DNA of 64,000 nt from Platanthera guangdongensis (taxonomy: Eukaryota > Streptophyta > Magnoliopsida > Asparagales > Orchidaceae): positions 55,021,675 to 55,085,674 of the forward strand of contig CM077162.1 of assembly GCA_039583875.1 (NCBI GenBank). Reading direction: 5' to 3'. The notes below the pieces were generated by a model that worked only from the letters and a program-made list of their open reading frames with translations, was not told the DNA's origin and searched no databases. Below are positions 34,776 through 44,260 of this stretch, piece by piece. Numbering within the stretch: the first letter of the stretch is position 1; each line of letters begins with the position of its first letter. Position numbers and translations under genes: made by a program.

Positions 34776-36144
34776 CTGTCACCACATCAGTCTGGCGGAT
34801 CACTTCTTGCTGTCCAAGGTTGTAGGCCCTTGGTTGCACCGGTTGGAACCGAGAAGCGCTCGACTCCGCCATCTTTCCTTTCTCTGCAGCACTGGGGCCG
34901 GAGCGCACAGTCTGCTCCTGCTTTGCCTCTTGCCCCGCTCCCCCTTGCTGACAAGCACGGGCTATATGCCCAACCTTCCCACAGTTGTAACACGTTGGCG
35001 GTCCCCTAGAGTGGGAACCCCCAGGCGTCCAGTTGCTCCTCTCACCAGATCTGGAAGTGTGAGGCTTCTTCCTCCACCTACTCCCATCAGACTTTCCATG
35101 AGATTGGGAAGGCTTCCCTTCCCCTTGCTTGGGAGTAAAACCCTTTCGACGCTGGGTTCGCTCCAGATCATTCTCCAAACTCCTGGCGGCTTCAACTAGT
35201 TCATTAAATCCTGCCCTCTTCATGGAGATGAGGGATTGTCTCAGATTCTCCCTCAACCCTTGGTAGAAGAGGTTATCCCTCTCTACATCATCCGCCATTG
35301 TCGTTCCCGCATAGCGACCCAAACAGGTGAACTCTTGCACGTACTCATCCACTGTCTTGTCTCGCTGCATTAGATGCAGAAACTGCCTCTGCAGGACCAA
35401 CTGTGTTGAAACTGGAATATACCTCTTAAGAAAAGCATCCCCAAATTCTTCCACTGACGGGGTGCGTCCCGGGAACTGGCGGCCGCTATGGCTCACCCAC
35501 CATAACTTGGCATCTCCTTCCAACATGAAAGCCGCATACTCAGCTTTCTTCTCCTCTGGCGTCTCTGCCGCCCTTAGCAGTTCTTGAATGCGAACCCACC
35601 AGTCCTCCGCATCCGTTGGAGTACCAACTCCCTTGAATGACGGGGGATGGAAGCTCAGGAAATACTTCAGGTGCCGATCTCCATGTCCGACAACTACCCT
35701 CTCCGCCAAAGGCTCCACTCGCATCGCTTCTCCTCCTGACACGGCCGTTGCCGTGTCCGGTGTGGCAGGGGTTGCCACCTGAGCCGCTGCTGCAGCTTGA
35801 GCTGCCACCATCGCTTCTACAAGCATGCGGCAGAAGTCGGCCGGGTTTACACCCGTGCCCAAAAGACCTGGAGCAGTAGCACTGCTCGCCGAGAGATCAT
35901 CCCTTGCTCTTGAAGTGCCCGCCTCGTTGCTTGCACTCTTCAGGAAGACAAGAAATAAGGGATTAGTCTCCAATCTCAAGACTAAAACATAAGGACACTC
36001 ATGGTCCCGCGTTACTCTTATGTGGATAACTTCTCTACAAACCGACCTCGAATCAACCTGCCTCTGATACCAAATTGTAACACCTCCCCTGTAATGAACG
36101 TATAATATGGGTCCGGCCGGGGCCCCACAACATACGGACGCCAC
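34776..36144 (-). CDS. gag: gypsy gag (capsid plus zinc knuckle)
   Basis: Open over the whole region. The first in-frame ATG (36144) lies inside the LTR and upstream of the primer site, so the true start is probably lower (about 36030-35950) and is not settled. An Ala-rich N-terminal part ([18 protein letters not shown]) precedes the capsid-type block ([23 protein letters not shown] cut here as [13 protein letters not shown], then [29 protein letters not shown]). A basic Ser/Gly-rich linker and one CCHC knuckle, [14 protein letters not shown], follow. It ends at the donor of the gag-pol intron. It is the structural protein of the particle. Confidence 0.85.
36062..36072 (-). other. Primer-binding site (tRNA-iMet), gypsy copy 2
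   Basis: The minus strand reads tggtatcagag, 3 nt after the 5' LTR. Confidence 0.85.
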
Positions 36145-38711
36145 AGCTTTAGTATTAAAAGTTGATATAGCTACCCATACTCAAAACTCTTAGTACAACA
36201 CAGCTGAAACAAAACAGGACTAGAAGTTATCCACCACTAAAGAGTAAAACAAATGGCCTTAAGGCCTAACATCAAGTGTCCAAAAGAAAAATAATACATC
36301 AATCATGAATGTGCACAGCACTCCTAGTCTACCTCGGCATGCAAGCCGGACAAAAGAGTCTCAAACAAACATCATCATAAATGTAGTGCTACAAAAGAGG
36401 AAAAAAACACTTCATGGGGCTTAGGCCTTTCTGGCCGGCGTGCTAGCTCCTGCATGCGATCCTTGCCCTGTAAAAATTATTAGTAACGTGGGTCAGTAAA
36501 GACTGACCTCAAACTGTGTAACAACACATCTCCTCCCGGCCGCCCCTAACGGCCCCCGAGGAACCCTCCAACCTGCAAGTCAGCACTTCGTATGCAATAT
36601 AAACATCTATAAATAGAAAAGCATTAAAACAGGCTTGGATGTCTCAATCATCAAACACGTTCTCTACTGGTTGAGCATGTAATAAAAGGGCCTACTATGC
36701 AACATGTATGCAACACTCGGGCTCCGCCCAAGGCACCCTACTGCGTATGCATCTAGCACAACATCACAACATTTGGGTACTCACATTTCCCCATTGGCAT
36801 AAAGCCGCAAACACTAAGGGAGACACAACTCTCTCAAATGGCACACATGCCGCCACATGGAGTTCTTGCCAAGGCCCCACCCGCTCGAGGGCTTAGCCCC
36901 GGGTTTGCCTGCAAGCTCTGACGTCTCAGGTCAGGATTCCAACAAACACAGACTGACCGATTCTAAGAAGCCTTGCTGGACCCCACCTGCTCATGGCCTC
37001 ATTGCCCGGGCTTGCCCCAAGCTTGGCATTCTCGTTAGTCTCACAGAAGGGGACTAGTCTCGCCGGGACACTCTTCACACATGACGCACATGTCACGGGA
37101 TAGCCAGCCGACCACGGAGACATATCCACGCCTTGGCACATCACAATCCAAGACTAAAATCATCATAATCCCTCATTCGTACTGCAGCGTTCCCGCGCAC
37201 CAAGGAAACCATCTCCAACTCGTGCGGAGCTAACCTTGTCCATCAAGGAAACCATCTCCACCTCATACGGAGCTAACCTTGTCCCTCAAGGAAACCATCT
37301 ACCGCCACGAGGAGCTAACCTTGTCCGGTCCCGACTACACGTACTCTTTCAAACAAAAGGGAATCACCACCACATCACAAACGGATTCTTGCCGCAACGG
37401 AATCTCTACGAATCCCTAAGTTCGTATGCAACATCACCGAGTCGGACTAACGGTCGCGACTACGGCTTCACCCACCATGCCTAATCCACTAGCGAAGCGG
37501 ATCTCTAATGCAAAATATGCCGGGGACGGACTCAATCAACCCGGAGGTTCCTCTTGAACCTTGACAAACCAAAACCCCTCTCATTTGAGAGTTTGGTGCC
37601 CAAAAACTAGAAAGAAAGAAAATAAATGATGCTAAGACATGCATCCTAAGACCGAGAGGAGAGGTGTCGTTACCTTCCAACTCCTCTTCCTTGCCATGGA
37701 AAAAATAGCCGAATGGAAATCTTCGCAACGATCTAAGCTTCACGGATCCGGACTCGGCTCGCGATTTGGAGTACCGAAAATCTTGCTACAGCCCAAACTC
37801 TCCTTCTCCTTCTTCCTTGCTCTCACTTGGCTCTAGATCTAGAAAGAAAAGCTTGGAGAAGAAAATGAGGGTTTTCAACCCTATTCTCGGACTTAACTCC
37901 CCAAGAACAGTCCTGAGCCGTCAGGTCCCGAAATCTGGGAAAGAATGGCCACGATTCGCCTGGAAAATAAAATACCTGGGCCGAACACGGCCTGGCACAC
38001 GCCCGTGTCCAGGGCCGTGTGCCTCATTCGCCGTCTCAAATCGACGCGCCTGGAACAGCACACGGGCATCCGACACGCCCGTGTTCAATCCGACACGCCC
38101 GTGTCCCCAGTGACACGGCCGTGTGGCCGGCCGTGTGCCTCCATCGACACGGCCCTGAAACCAACCCGAGAGGTGACACGGCCTGGGACACGCCCGTGTC
38201 CCACGCCGTGTGCCAAGTCTCGACACCCGTCGACAGGCTTTGTGTCGACACCGCAGAAAAACGTCGAGCGAAGATCGTCGACCAAGCGGGATATGCCCTG
38301 TGACACGCCCGTGTCACAGGCCGTGTACCTCAGTCTCGACACTCGTCGAGCGAAAGTGTCGACACTTGGGCCGAGTGTCGACGCGGCCTCGACACGCCCT
38401 GCGACACGCCCGTGTCGCAGGCCGTGTGCCCTACTCTCGACACCTTGCCGAGCGAAAGTGTCGACACTTGGGCCGAGTGTCGACACGGCCTCGACACGCC
38501 CTGCGACACGCCCGTGTCGCAGGCCGTGTGCCCTACTCTCGACACCTTGCCGAGCGAAAGTGTCGACACTTAGGCCGAGTGTCGACACGGCCTCGACACG
38601 GCCTCGACACGCCCTGCGACACGCCCGTGTCGCAGGCCGTGTGCCTCCTGCCAGAAACCCAAAAATTTCCAGAACTGCAGACTGACCCTCTTGCAAAACT
38701 GGGGTGTTACA
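36076..38711 (-). repeat. 5' LTR, gypsy copy 2
   Basis: 2,636 bp. It carries an 11-bp local duplication (gacacggcctc, about 38585-38606) absent from the partner. CpG-rich palindromic repeats occupy 38000-38640. Confidence 0.95.
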
Positions 38712-38912
38712 AGTTGAGCTCGGCTCCTGCGAGGTGTCGACCTCTTCTCTCCACCTCCAGTTGAGCTCGGCTCCTGCTAGGTGTCGACTATATTTTCCAC
38801 CTCCAGTTGAGCTTCCTCCTGCGAGGTGTCGACCTCTTCTACAGTTCAGTTGAACTTGGTTCCTATGAGGTATCAACCTTCTCTCCCCTTTCAGTTGAGC
38901 TCCACTCCTAGG
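38712..38912. repeat. 47-bp tandem array, last segment (about 4 diverging units)
   Basis: Continues the array after the second nested element and decays towards 38912. 38913-38996 is non-repetitive and resembles the DNA before the polypurine tract at 58620-58656. Confidence 0.85.
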
Positions 38913-38996
38913 AAGGACCTCGCGCAGCGCCTCTTCCAGCGTCATCTCTCCGAACAACGAGTTCAACATTGTTTTTTCAAGCTCGTGTCGAGCTCG

Positions 38997-39010
38997 AAAA
39001 AAGCGGGGAT
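38997..39010 (+). other. Polypurine tract of the repeat-filled Tat-like element
   Basis: aaaaaagcggggat followed by tg and the LTR. The coding Tat element has aaaaagagcggggat at the same place. Confidence 0.85.
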
Positions 39011-39012
39011 TG

Positions 39013-39719
39013 TGTATAACCCGTAATTCGTCGAGATCAGAAGTACCCTAGCAGACGGCTATCCGCAGACCATTTGGCGAGCTTGGGCGAACTGTGGCGA
39101 GCTTGGGCGAGAAGAGGCAAGCATAGGCGAGCTTGGGCGAGCTTGGGCGAGCAGAGGCGAGCTTGTGCGAGCAGAGGCGAGCAGAGGCGAGCTATGGCGA
39201 GCTTGGGAGAGCAGAGGCGAGCAGAGGCGAGCTGTGGCGAGCTTGGGCGAGCAGAGGCGAGCTTGGGCGAGCAGAGGCGAGCAGAGGCGAGCTTGGGCGA
39301 GCAGAGGCGAGTTGTGGCTAGCTTGGGCGAGCAACTCGCGAGTATGGGCGAGTATCTCTTGGAACTCGCTGGCAGAAGCTGGATACTCGCCTATCCCCCC
39401 CCAGGATTTCTCTATAAATAGCCCCCCAAGGGTACTGAAAATGGACCTTTTGGAAGCGGCCGAGGTCCCCCCAAGTGGATACTCGCCCAATCTATGTCTG
39501 CCTAGTACCTCGCCCAGCCTTTTGGTTGCGGAGGGGAAGCTTCTTCCAAGCTTCCGGATACGTGGTGGGACCTCCCTGCTGGAGCACTTGGGGTGTGCTT
39601 GTAGATAGTTTCCTTTCTTTCTCGCTAGCCACTTGAAATGTGACGTCGGATCGTAGAATCAGTAACCTTAGGCTACATTGATCCTATTTCTGAGGTTGAG
39701 ATTTTTCCCGGCTTCAACA
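39013..39719 (+). repeat. 3' LTR of the repeat-filled Tat-like element
   Basis: 707 bp, tgtataaccc...cttcaaca. Partner of 12069-12778. The minisatellite at about 39073-39335 has a different unit order. Confidence 0.9.
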
Positions 39720-42085
39720 GTGACATAAAACATACGTTTGAGTATGCTTTAAGTATCACATCGGCCTATTGAGGGCATTTTAATGGTCTTGGCTAGGATT
39801 ACTAGTGAATCTGCTTAACATGCCTGTCGTGAAAGCTATGTCAGGTCTCGTGCAACTATAACATACATGAGACTACCAATTAGTTTTGAATAATATAACT
39901 GTCTAACCATAGCTCTTTCATTGGGCTTTAAACGATTATTGTAATCATATGGTGTCTCTACTGCTTCACTTTCACTATATCCTAACGTATCCAACATGGA
40001 TTTTTTGTAGTGAATTTGACTTAAGAAAATATCATCTTTCACAAAGCTTACTTGCATGTCTAGTATAATTTCAGCTACACTTAGGTCTTTAATGCTAAAT
40101 TCTTTTATTAGATCTAACTTTACACCATCCACTTCATATTAATTAGTTTCTAGAATTAACATATTATCTACATATAAGCATATTATATCGACTTTATTTG
40201 ATCCATGACCTATGTAAAGACATTTATTAGAGTGACTTGATATGAATCTCATGGCCTTTACACTATAGTCAAATTCTCATGCCATAATTTGGGTGCTTGT
40301 TTTAGTCCGTATAACAATTTAATTAACTTACAGACCTTGTTTTCATGACCTTCTACAATGAAGCCTTCATGTTATATCATGTATATCTCTTCGGTCAGAT
40401 CTCTATTCAAAACTGCAATCTTAACATCTATTTAATGAGCAAAAGTTCTCAATAGATGCAATAACAAGGAGGATCCTAATGGTTGCTAGGTGATACACTG
40501 GTGAGTATATATCGAAATAATCTACTCTACTAATTCCTGTGAAACCTTTAGCCATCAAATGCGCTTTATACTTAGCTATGTTACCATCGTGATTTAGTTT
40601 CTTTTTCAGAACCCACTTATACCCTATAATTTTAGCTTCTTTTAGTTTATCAACTAACATCCACGTATTGTTCTGAAGTAGAGAGTTCATCTCTTCATCA
40701 ATTGCTTCTTTACAGAGAAGTGAATCCCTTGATCTCATCGCTTTCATATAGGTGGATGGATCATCCTCAACGTGACAAATGACAAAATCACTATCGAAGG
40801 TTCTGAGATTTCTCTCTTATTGAAGTTCTCTTAAACTATTGACCAAAGTTATCTACATGAACTTAATATGAGGTGCTTCATACTGATTGGGGATCTTCCT
40901 CAGTAACAGTTACTTGCATACCCAATAGTGATAGATTTTTATCTTTAAGAAATTTATATTCAAAAAACACAACATCCCTAAATTCTATAATGATATTATT
41001 ATAAATATCTTATAATCTATTTGCACCACTATCTTCAACATAGTTTAAGTAGACACAAGTGTTGGTCCTAAGTCCAATCTTAGACCTTATAGGATCAGGA
41101 ACCCTAACATGAGCCATGCATCCCTAAGTCTTAAGTCTAGTTAGGTTTGAGGGTCTCTTAAACCAAAGCTCGTAGGGTATAACCTCTAACTTAGCATGAT
41201 GAACTTTGTTCAAAATATGGTTTGTAGTTAAGATTGTTTCTCCCCAACAAGTAGTATGTATGTCAGCAGTCAAGAGCATCAAATTCAACATTTTTGTTAA
41301 TGTTCTATTTTTCCTCTCAGCTATACTATTTGATTGAGGTGAGTAATGAACAATGGTTTCTGCTATGATTCCTTAAGAGACAAGGAAACACTTAAACCCT
41401 CCTCTATCACTACTAAACCTTTTGATCTTTATGTTTAGTTGGTTTTCTACCATGGTTTTGAAAAAAAAGAATTTTTCAAATGCTTCATATTTAATTTTAA
41501 GAAGGTAGAAATGACAGAACATAGAACAATCATTTATAAAGGTGATAATATACTTCATGCCTCTTCTAATAATAAAACTTTTAAAGTCACATATGTCAAA
41601 ATGTATTGGTCCTAGAGGTGTCGCGCTCCTAGTAATCGCACTAAAAAGTTTCCTAGTGATCTTAGCCTGAGCACACGTTTCATATTTTCTAAGTTAGTTT
41701 TTAATGTCTAATGTGATCTGATGAGTTCTAGTAATTTGGAACATCCTCCTATAGCTCACATGTCCTAATCTCTTACGTAGAATCTTAGAGCTAATTAAGT
41801 TTGAATGAACTATTTTATTTGCTAGACTTAATCAATACATTCTATTTTGGACATATGTACAACAAAAATAGTGTAAGTTAACTGATAATGTTACTCTATC
41901 ACAACAAAAACTAAAAGACTGACGAACATTACAAAATAAACCAATAGACACTAAATTAATAGCTAGTGAAAAAATAAATTTAACATTTTTCAAAATTTAA
42001 ATTTTACCTGAGGATAACAACAATGTGGCATTTCCCACCTTCAACACGTCAGCTATTTCACCATTTGCAACATTCACAGATTTTT
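39720..42085 (-). pseudogene. Old copia element, 5' part (protease to RT), right of the nested insertion
   Basis: Read leftward, the minus strand gives VNVANGE...VGNATLLSSGK (protease flank, about 42070-41940). Integrase pieces follow (FINDCSMFCHFYLL, FSSDRGG, NSIAERKNRTL, about 41560-41290), then a long linker. RT comes next (EAIDEEMNSLLQNNTW, GYKWVLKKKLNHDG, DYFDIYSPV near 40700-40480) and the RT C-terminus (FLSQIHYKKSMLDTLGY near 39990). Many stops and frameshifts are present. It ends exactly at the target duplication of the Tat-like element and resumes at 12068. No 5' LTR or gag remains to the right of 42085. Confidence 0.85.
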
Positions 42086-42683
42086 TTTTTGAAATAAAGG
42101 AGTGCTGAAGGTTGAGTTCAACAAACTATAGTTTAACCACTGGATTTCTCCAAAGATGAGTTCAACAAACTGCAGATTGACCACTTGATTTCTCCGGATG
42201 ATCACGTTTCCACTTAGTGCATAAATCGCATCTGCACGCGATTGCAACGACGACGGGATTGTTCCTAAAGCGGGAGTGGCGTCGGTATTTTATCCCTGTC
42301 CCAATCGAACGCCAACGAGAGCAGCATGAGGGGGGCAATGCTTTTTCTGTCCCAAATGAAGCAGAGGCTGTCGACGCACCCCTTTTTTATTTTTCCAGGC
42401 GGCGATACGAGAGACTGTAAGGCCAGAGAACAACTATTCCTATTCCCGATTCGGTGGTAGCGAGTTTTTTTTGCAGGCAACGAGAAATTTTTTCTTTCTC
42501 CCGATCCAGAGGTGACGTCAGACCCTTTTTCCTTGCTTTCATCGGTGCGATTAAATTCCACAAGAGAAACAACAGTGGGATGAGAGAACGATCAGAAAAA
42601 CAGTTTCTTCCCTTTAGATGGCTGAAATTTCAGGAAAATCGAGAGCACGAGAATGAGCGAATATGATAAATATCTTCGAGATT
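42086..42683. other. Unassigned DNA
   Basis: Short open frames on both strands (up to 98 codons) but no domain, repeat or splice pattern I can support. Confidence 0.4.
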
Positions 42684-42850
42684 GTTATGTCGTTCGAAGC
42701 ATTTCGGGTGGTGGTCAAAGTAAAACTATCTCCCCGTTGCCCCTAGCTTGGATTTTATAGGCAAACCTTAGGTTCAATACCGATATCAGATATCTCGGAA
42801 TCCGATCCAAACCCGTTAAAGCCTTCAAACCCATTATATATCAAAATATA
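42684..42850 (+). repeat. Dispersed repeat, copy 2 (~170 bp)
   Basis: Same orientation as 5797-5970 and clearly alignable throughout. It directly precedes the gamma-tubulin leader homology. Confidence 0.7.
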
Positions 42851-42883
42851 AATTACTTTTCTGCCTAACCGCTCCACTCCTTT

Positions 42884-43496
42884 CCCCAGCCTGCCCCAAA
42901 ATCTTCACTCCCCCGTTACGCTCAAGCCAAAAATCGCTCGACCCCCTTTCTCGCTCAAAGCTGCAAACCCTTCGGCCGATCCCCGCTGCAAACCACAACT
43001 ACCATTTCCGATTCATGCTGCAAGCCGGGCTCCGATCTCCCGTTTTAGTCGCAACCGTCTCCACTGCCTCCAGTCACACGCCTTTCACTTCCTTCTCCGC
43101 CTCACTACTACCGAGCCGCCACTTCCCACTTGCGTCCACCAGCCGCTGCCCAGTCCATCCCAAGTCCCAACTCCCGCTGCTTCTTCCTACAAGCGACACT
43201 CACCCGACATCAGTCCACACTGCCGATCTTCGTGCTTGTGAGTATTTTAGTATTGAGTTTCTTCTTCTTTACTGATTTACTTCTAAACCACTACTTTATA
43301 CCATTCGATCTCTCATAGGTCACGATTCCAGCAGCAAACATTCCTTTCTCCTCTTCATCAATCCTTCACCGGTTCGTAGTCTTTCAGCGGGTGTTGAGCG
43401 CTGACCACTGCAAGGAGAGACGACCATTGCAGAGCAACCGCTTGATCCATCCCTAGGGGTCTTACTCACAGATCTAATTTCTGCCCTGATAAAAAA
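42884..43496 (+). promoter_or_regulatory. Gamma-tubulin-associated 5' leader with a probable 5'-UTR intron
   Basis: C-rich leader with a donor gcttgtgagt near 43238 and an acceptor ctcatag at about 43318. This suggests a ~79-nt 5'-UTR intron ahead of the ATG at 43497. The C-rich part (42884-43265) has a second copy at 60973-61390. The part from about 43275 to 43455 is repeated at 43993-44260. Confidence 0.5.
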
Positions 43497-43625
43497 ATGC
43501 CACGCGAGATCATCACCATCCAGGTGGGCCAATGCGGGAACCAGATCGGAATGGAGTTCTGGAAGCAGCTTTGTGTCGAGCATGGCATTGGCCCGGACGG
43601 CCTTCTGGAAGATTTTGCTACCCAG
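43497..43625 (+). pseudogene. TUBG: Orphan first coding exon of gamma-tubulin
   Basis: 43 codons starting [20 protein letters not shown] and ending EDFATQ at a GT donor (43626). This matches the N-terminus of plant gamma-tubulin, the minus-end nucleator of microtubules in the gamma-TuRC, including the Gln-Cys-Gly-Asn nucleotide-binding segment. The exon is intact and ends where I expect the first plant intron. No later exon is visible anywhere in the window. Either this is a captured gene fragment, or intron 1 is extremely long and filled with transposons. I favour a fragment because its leader is duplicated locally and at 61 kb. Confidence 0.8.
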
Positions 43626-43992
43626 GTACCCTTTAATGTTTATTGACTCAATTTCATCCCCATTCTTACTTCCTGTTGTTCTTAGTTGTGTATTGTGGCC
43701 CATCAGTGAAAATGCTGTTTCTGGCTCTACAGTTCAAAGTCTAGGCGTGTATGTTTTGTTTTTAATTTGTAGATTCTGGAAATCGAGCAATGCAGGTGAT
43801 TGGAATGTCTTATTTAATGCAAGGCTTTTGTGGAGGGATGTAAATTGAAAATTGTTGTTAGTCCTTATACGCTTCAATGTAATCCTTACAACGCACAATT
43901 GGAACACAATCTATTATTATTAATAAAGGAGACTTCTGCTACATTATCAACGTAATCACAACTCTTAGGTTTGATCATATCAACATCAGCCA

Positions 43993-44260
43993 TCTGATTT
44001 ACATCTAAACCACAACTTTATACCGTTTGCCCCCATTCGATCTCTCCCAGGTCATGATTCCAGTCACAAACTTTCCTTTCTCCTCTGCATCAAGCACCCA
44101 CTCGATCCTTCACCGGTTCATAGTCTTTCTACGGGTGTTGAGCGCTGACCAGTGACCACTGCAAGGAGCCACGACAACTGTAGAACAACCCCTCGATCCT
44201 TCACTGATTCATAGTCTTTCAGCGGAGGAGCGATGACCATTGTAGAACAACCCCTCGATC
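43993..44260 (+). repeat. Local duplicate of the gamma-tubulin 5' leader
   Basis: Repeats the segment at about 43275-43455 (cttcaccggttc, gtgttgagcgctgacca, accactgcaaggag), with an internal second partial copy around 44190-44260. No ATG-plus-exon follows. Confidence 0.75.

Larger units (their letters stand above)
28635..38711 (-). mobile_element. Chromodomain Ty3/gypsy element (Tekay/Del-like), copy 2, coding frames open
   Basis: 10,077 bp, opposite in orientation to copy 1, with 599 bp between them. LTRs are 28635-31260 and 36076-38711. Flanking 5-mers aattg (28630-28634) and agttg (38712-38716) form the target duplication with one mismatch. gag and pol have no premature stops. About 6 differences in the first 280 bp of the LTR pair suggest an age similar to copy 1. 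It is the better template for defining the family. Confidence 0.95.
12069..39719 (+). mobile_element. Non-autonomous Tat-like LTR element made of tandem repeats, carrying two nested gypsy copies
   Basis: LTRs of 710 bp (12069-12778) and 707 bp (39013-39719) lie 26 kb apart. The flanking 5-mers gtaac (12064-12068) and gtgac (39720-39724) are a target duplication with one mismatch, inside an old copia element. Without the two nested elements and their duplications it is about 7.9 kb. Its interior holds a tRNA-Phe-type primer site, an 18-bp array, a 58-bp array, ten codons of pol C-terminus, then 89-, 231- and 47-bp arrays, and a polypurine tract. No protein domain is left. Termini match the coding Tat element at 46854-59643, which I infer to be the type of partner that supplies proteins. 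Confidence 0.85.

Noticed and set aside
42217..42666. Possible small exons near the gamma-tubulin leader.
   Set aside because: Overlapping short frames on both strands, without splice sites that join them to the exon at 43497.
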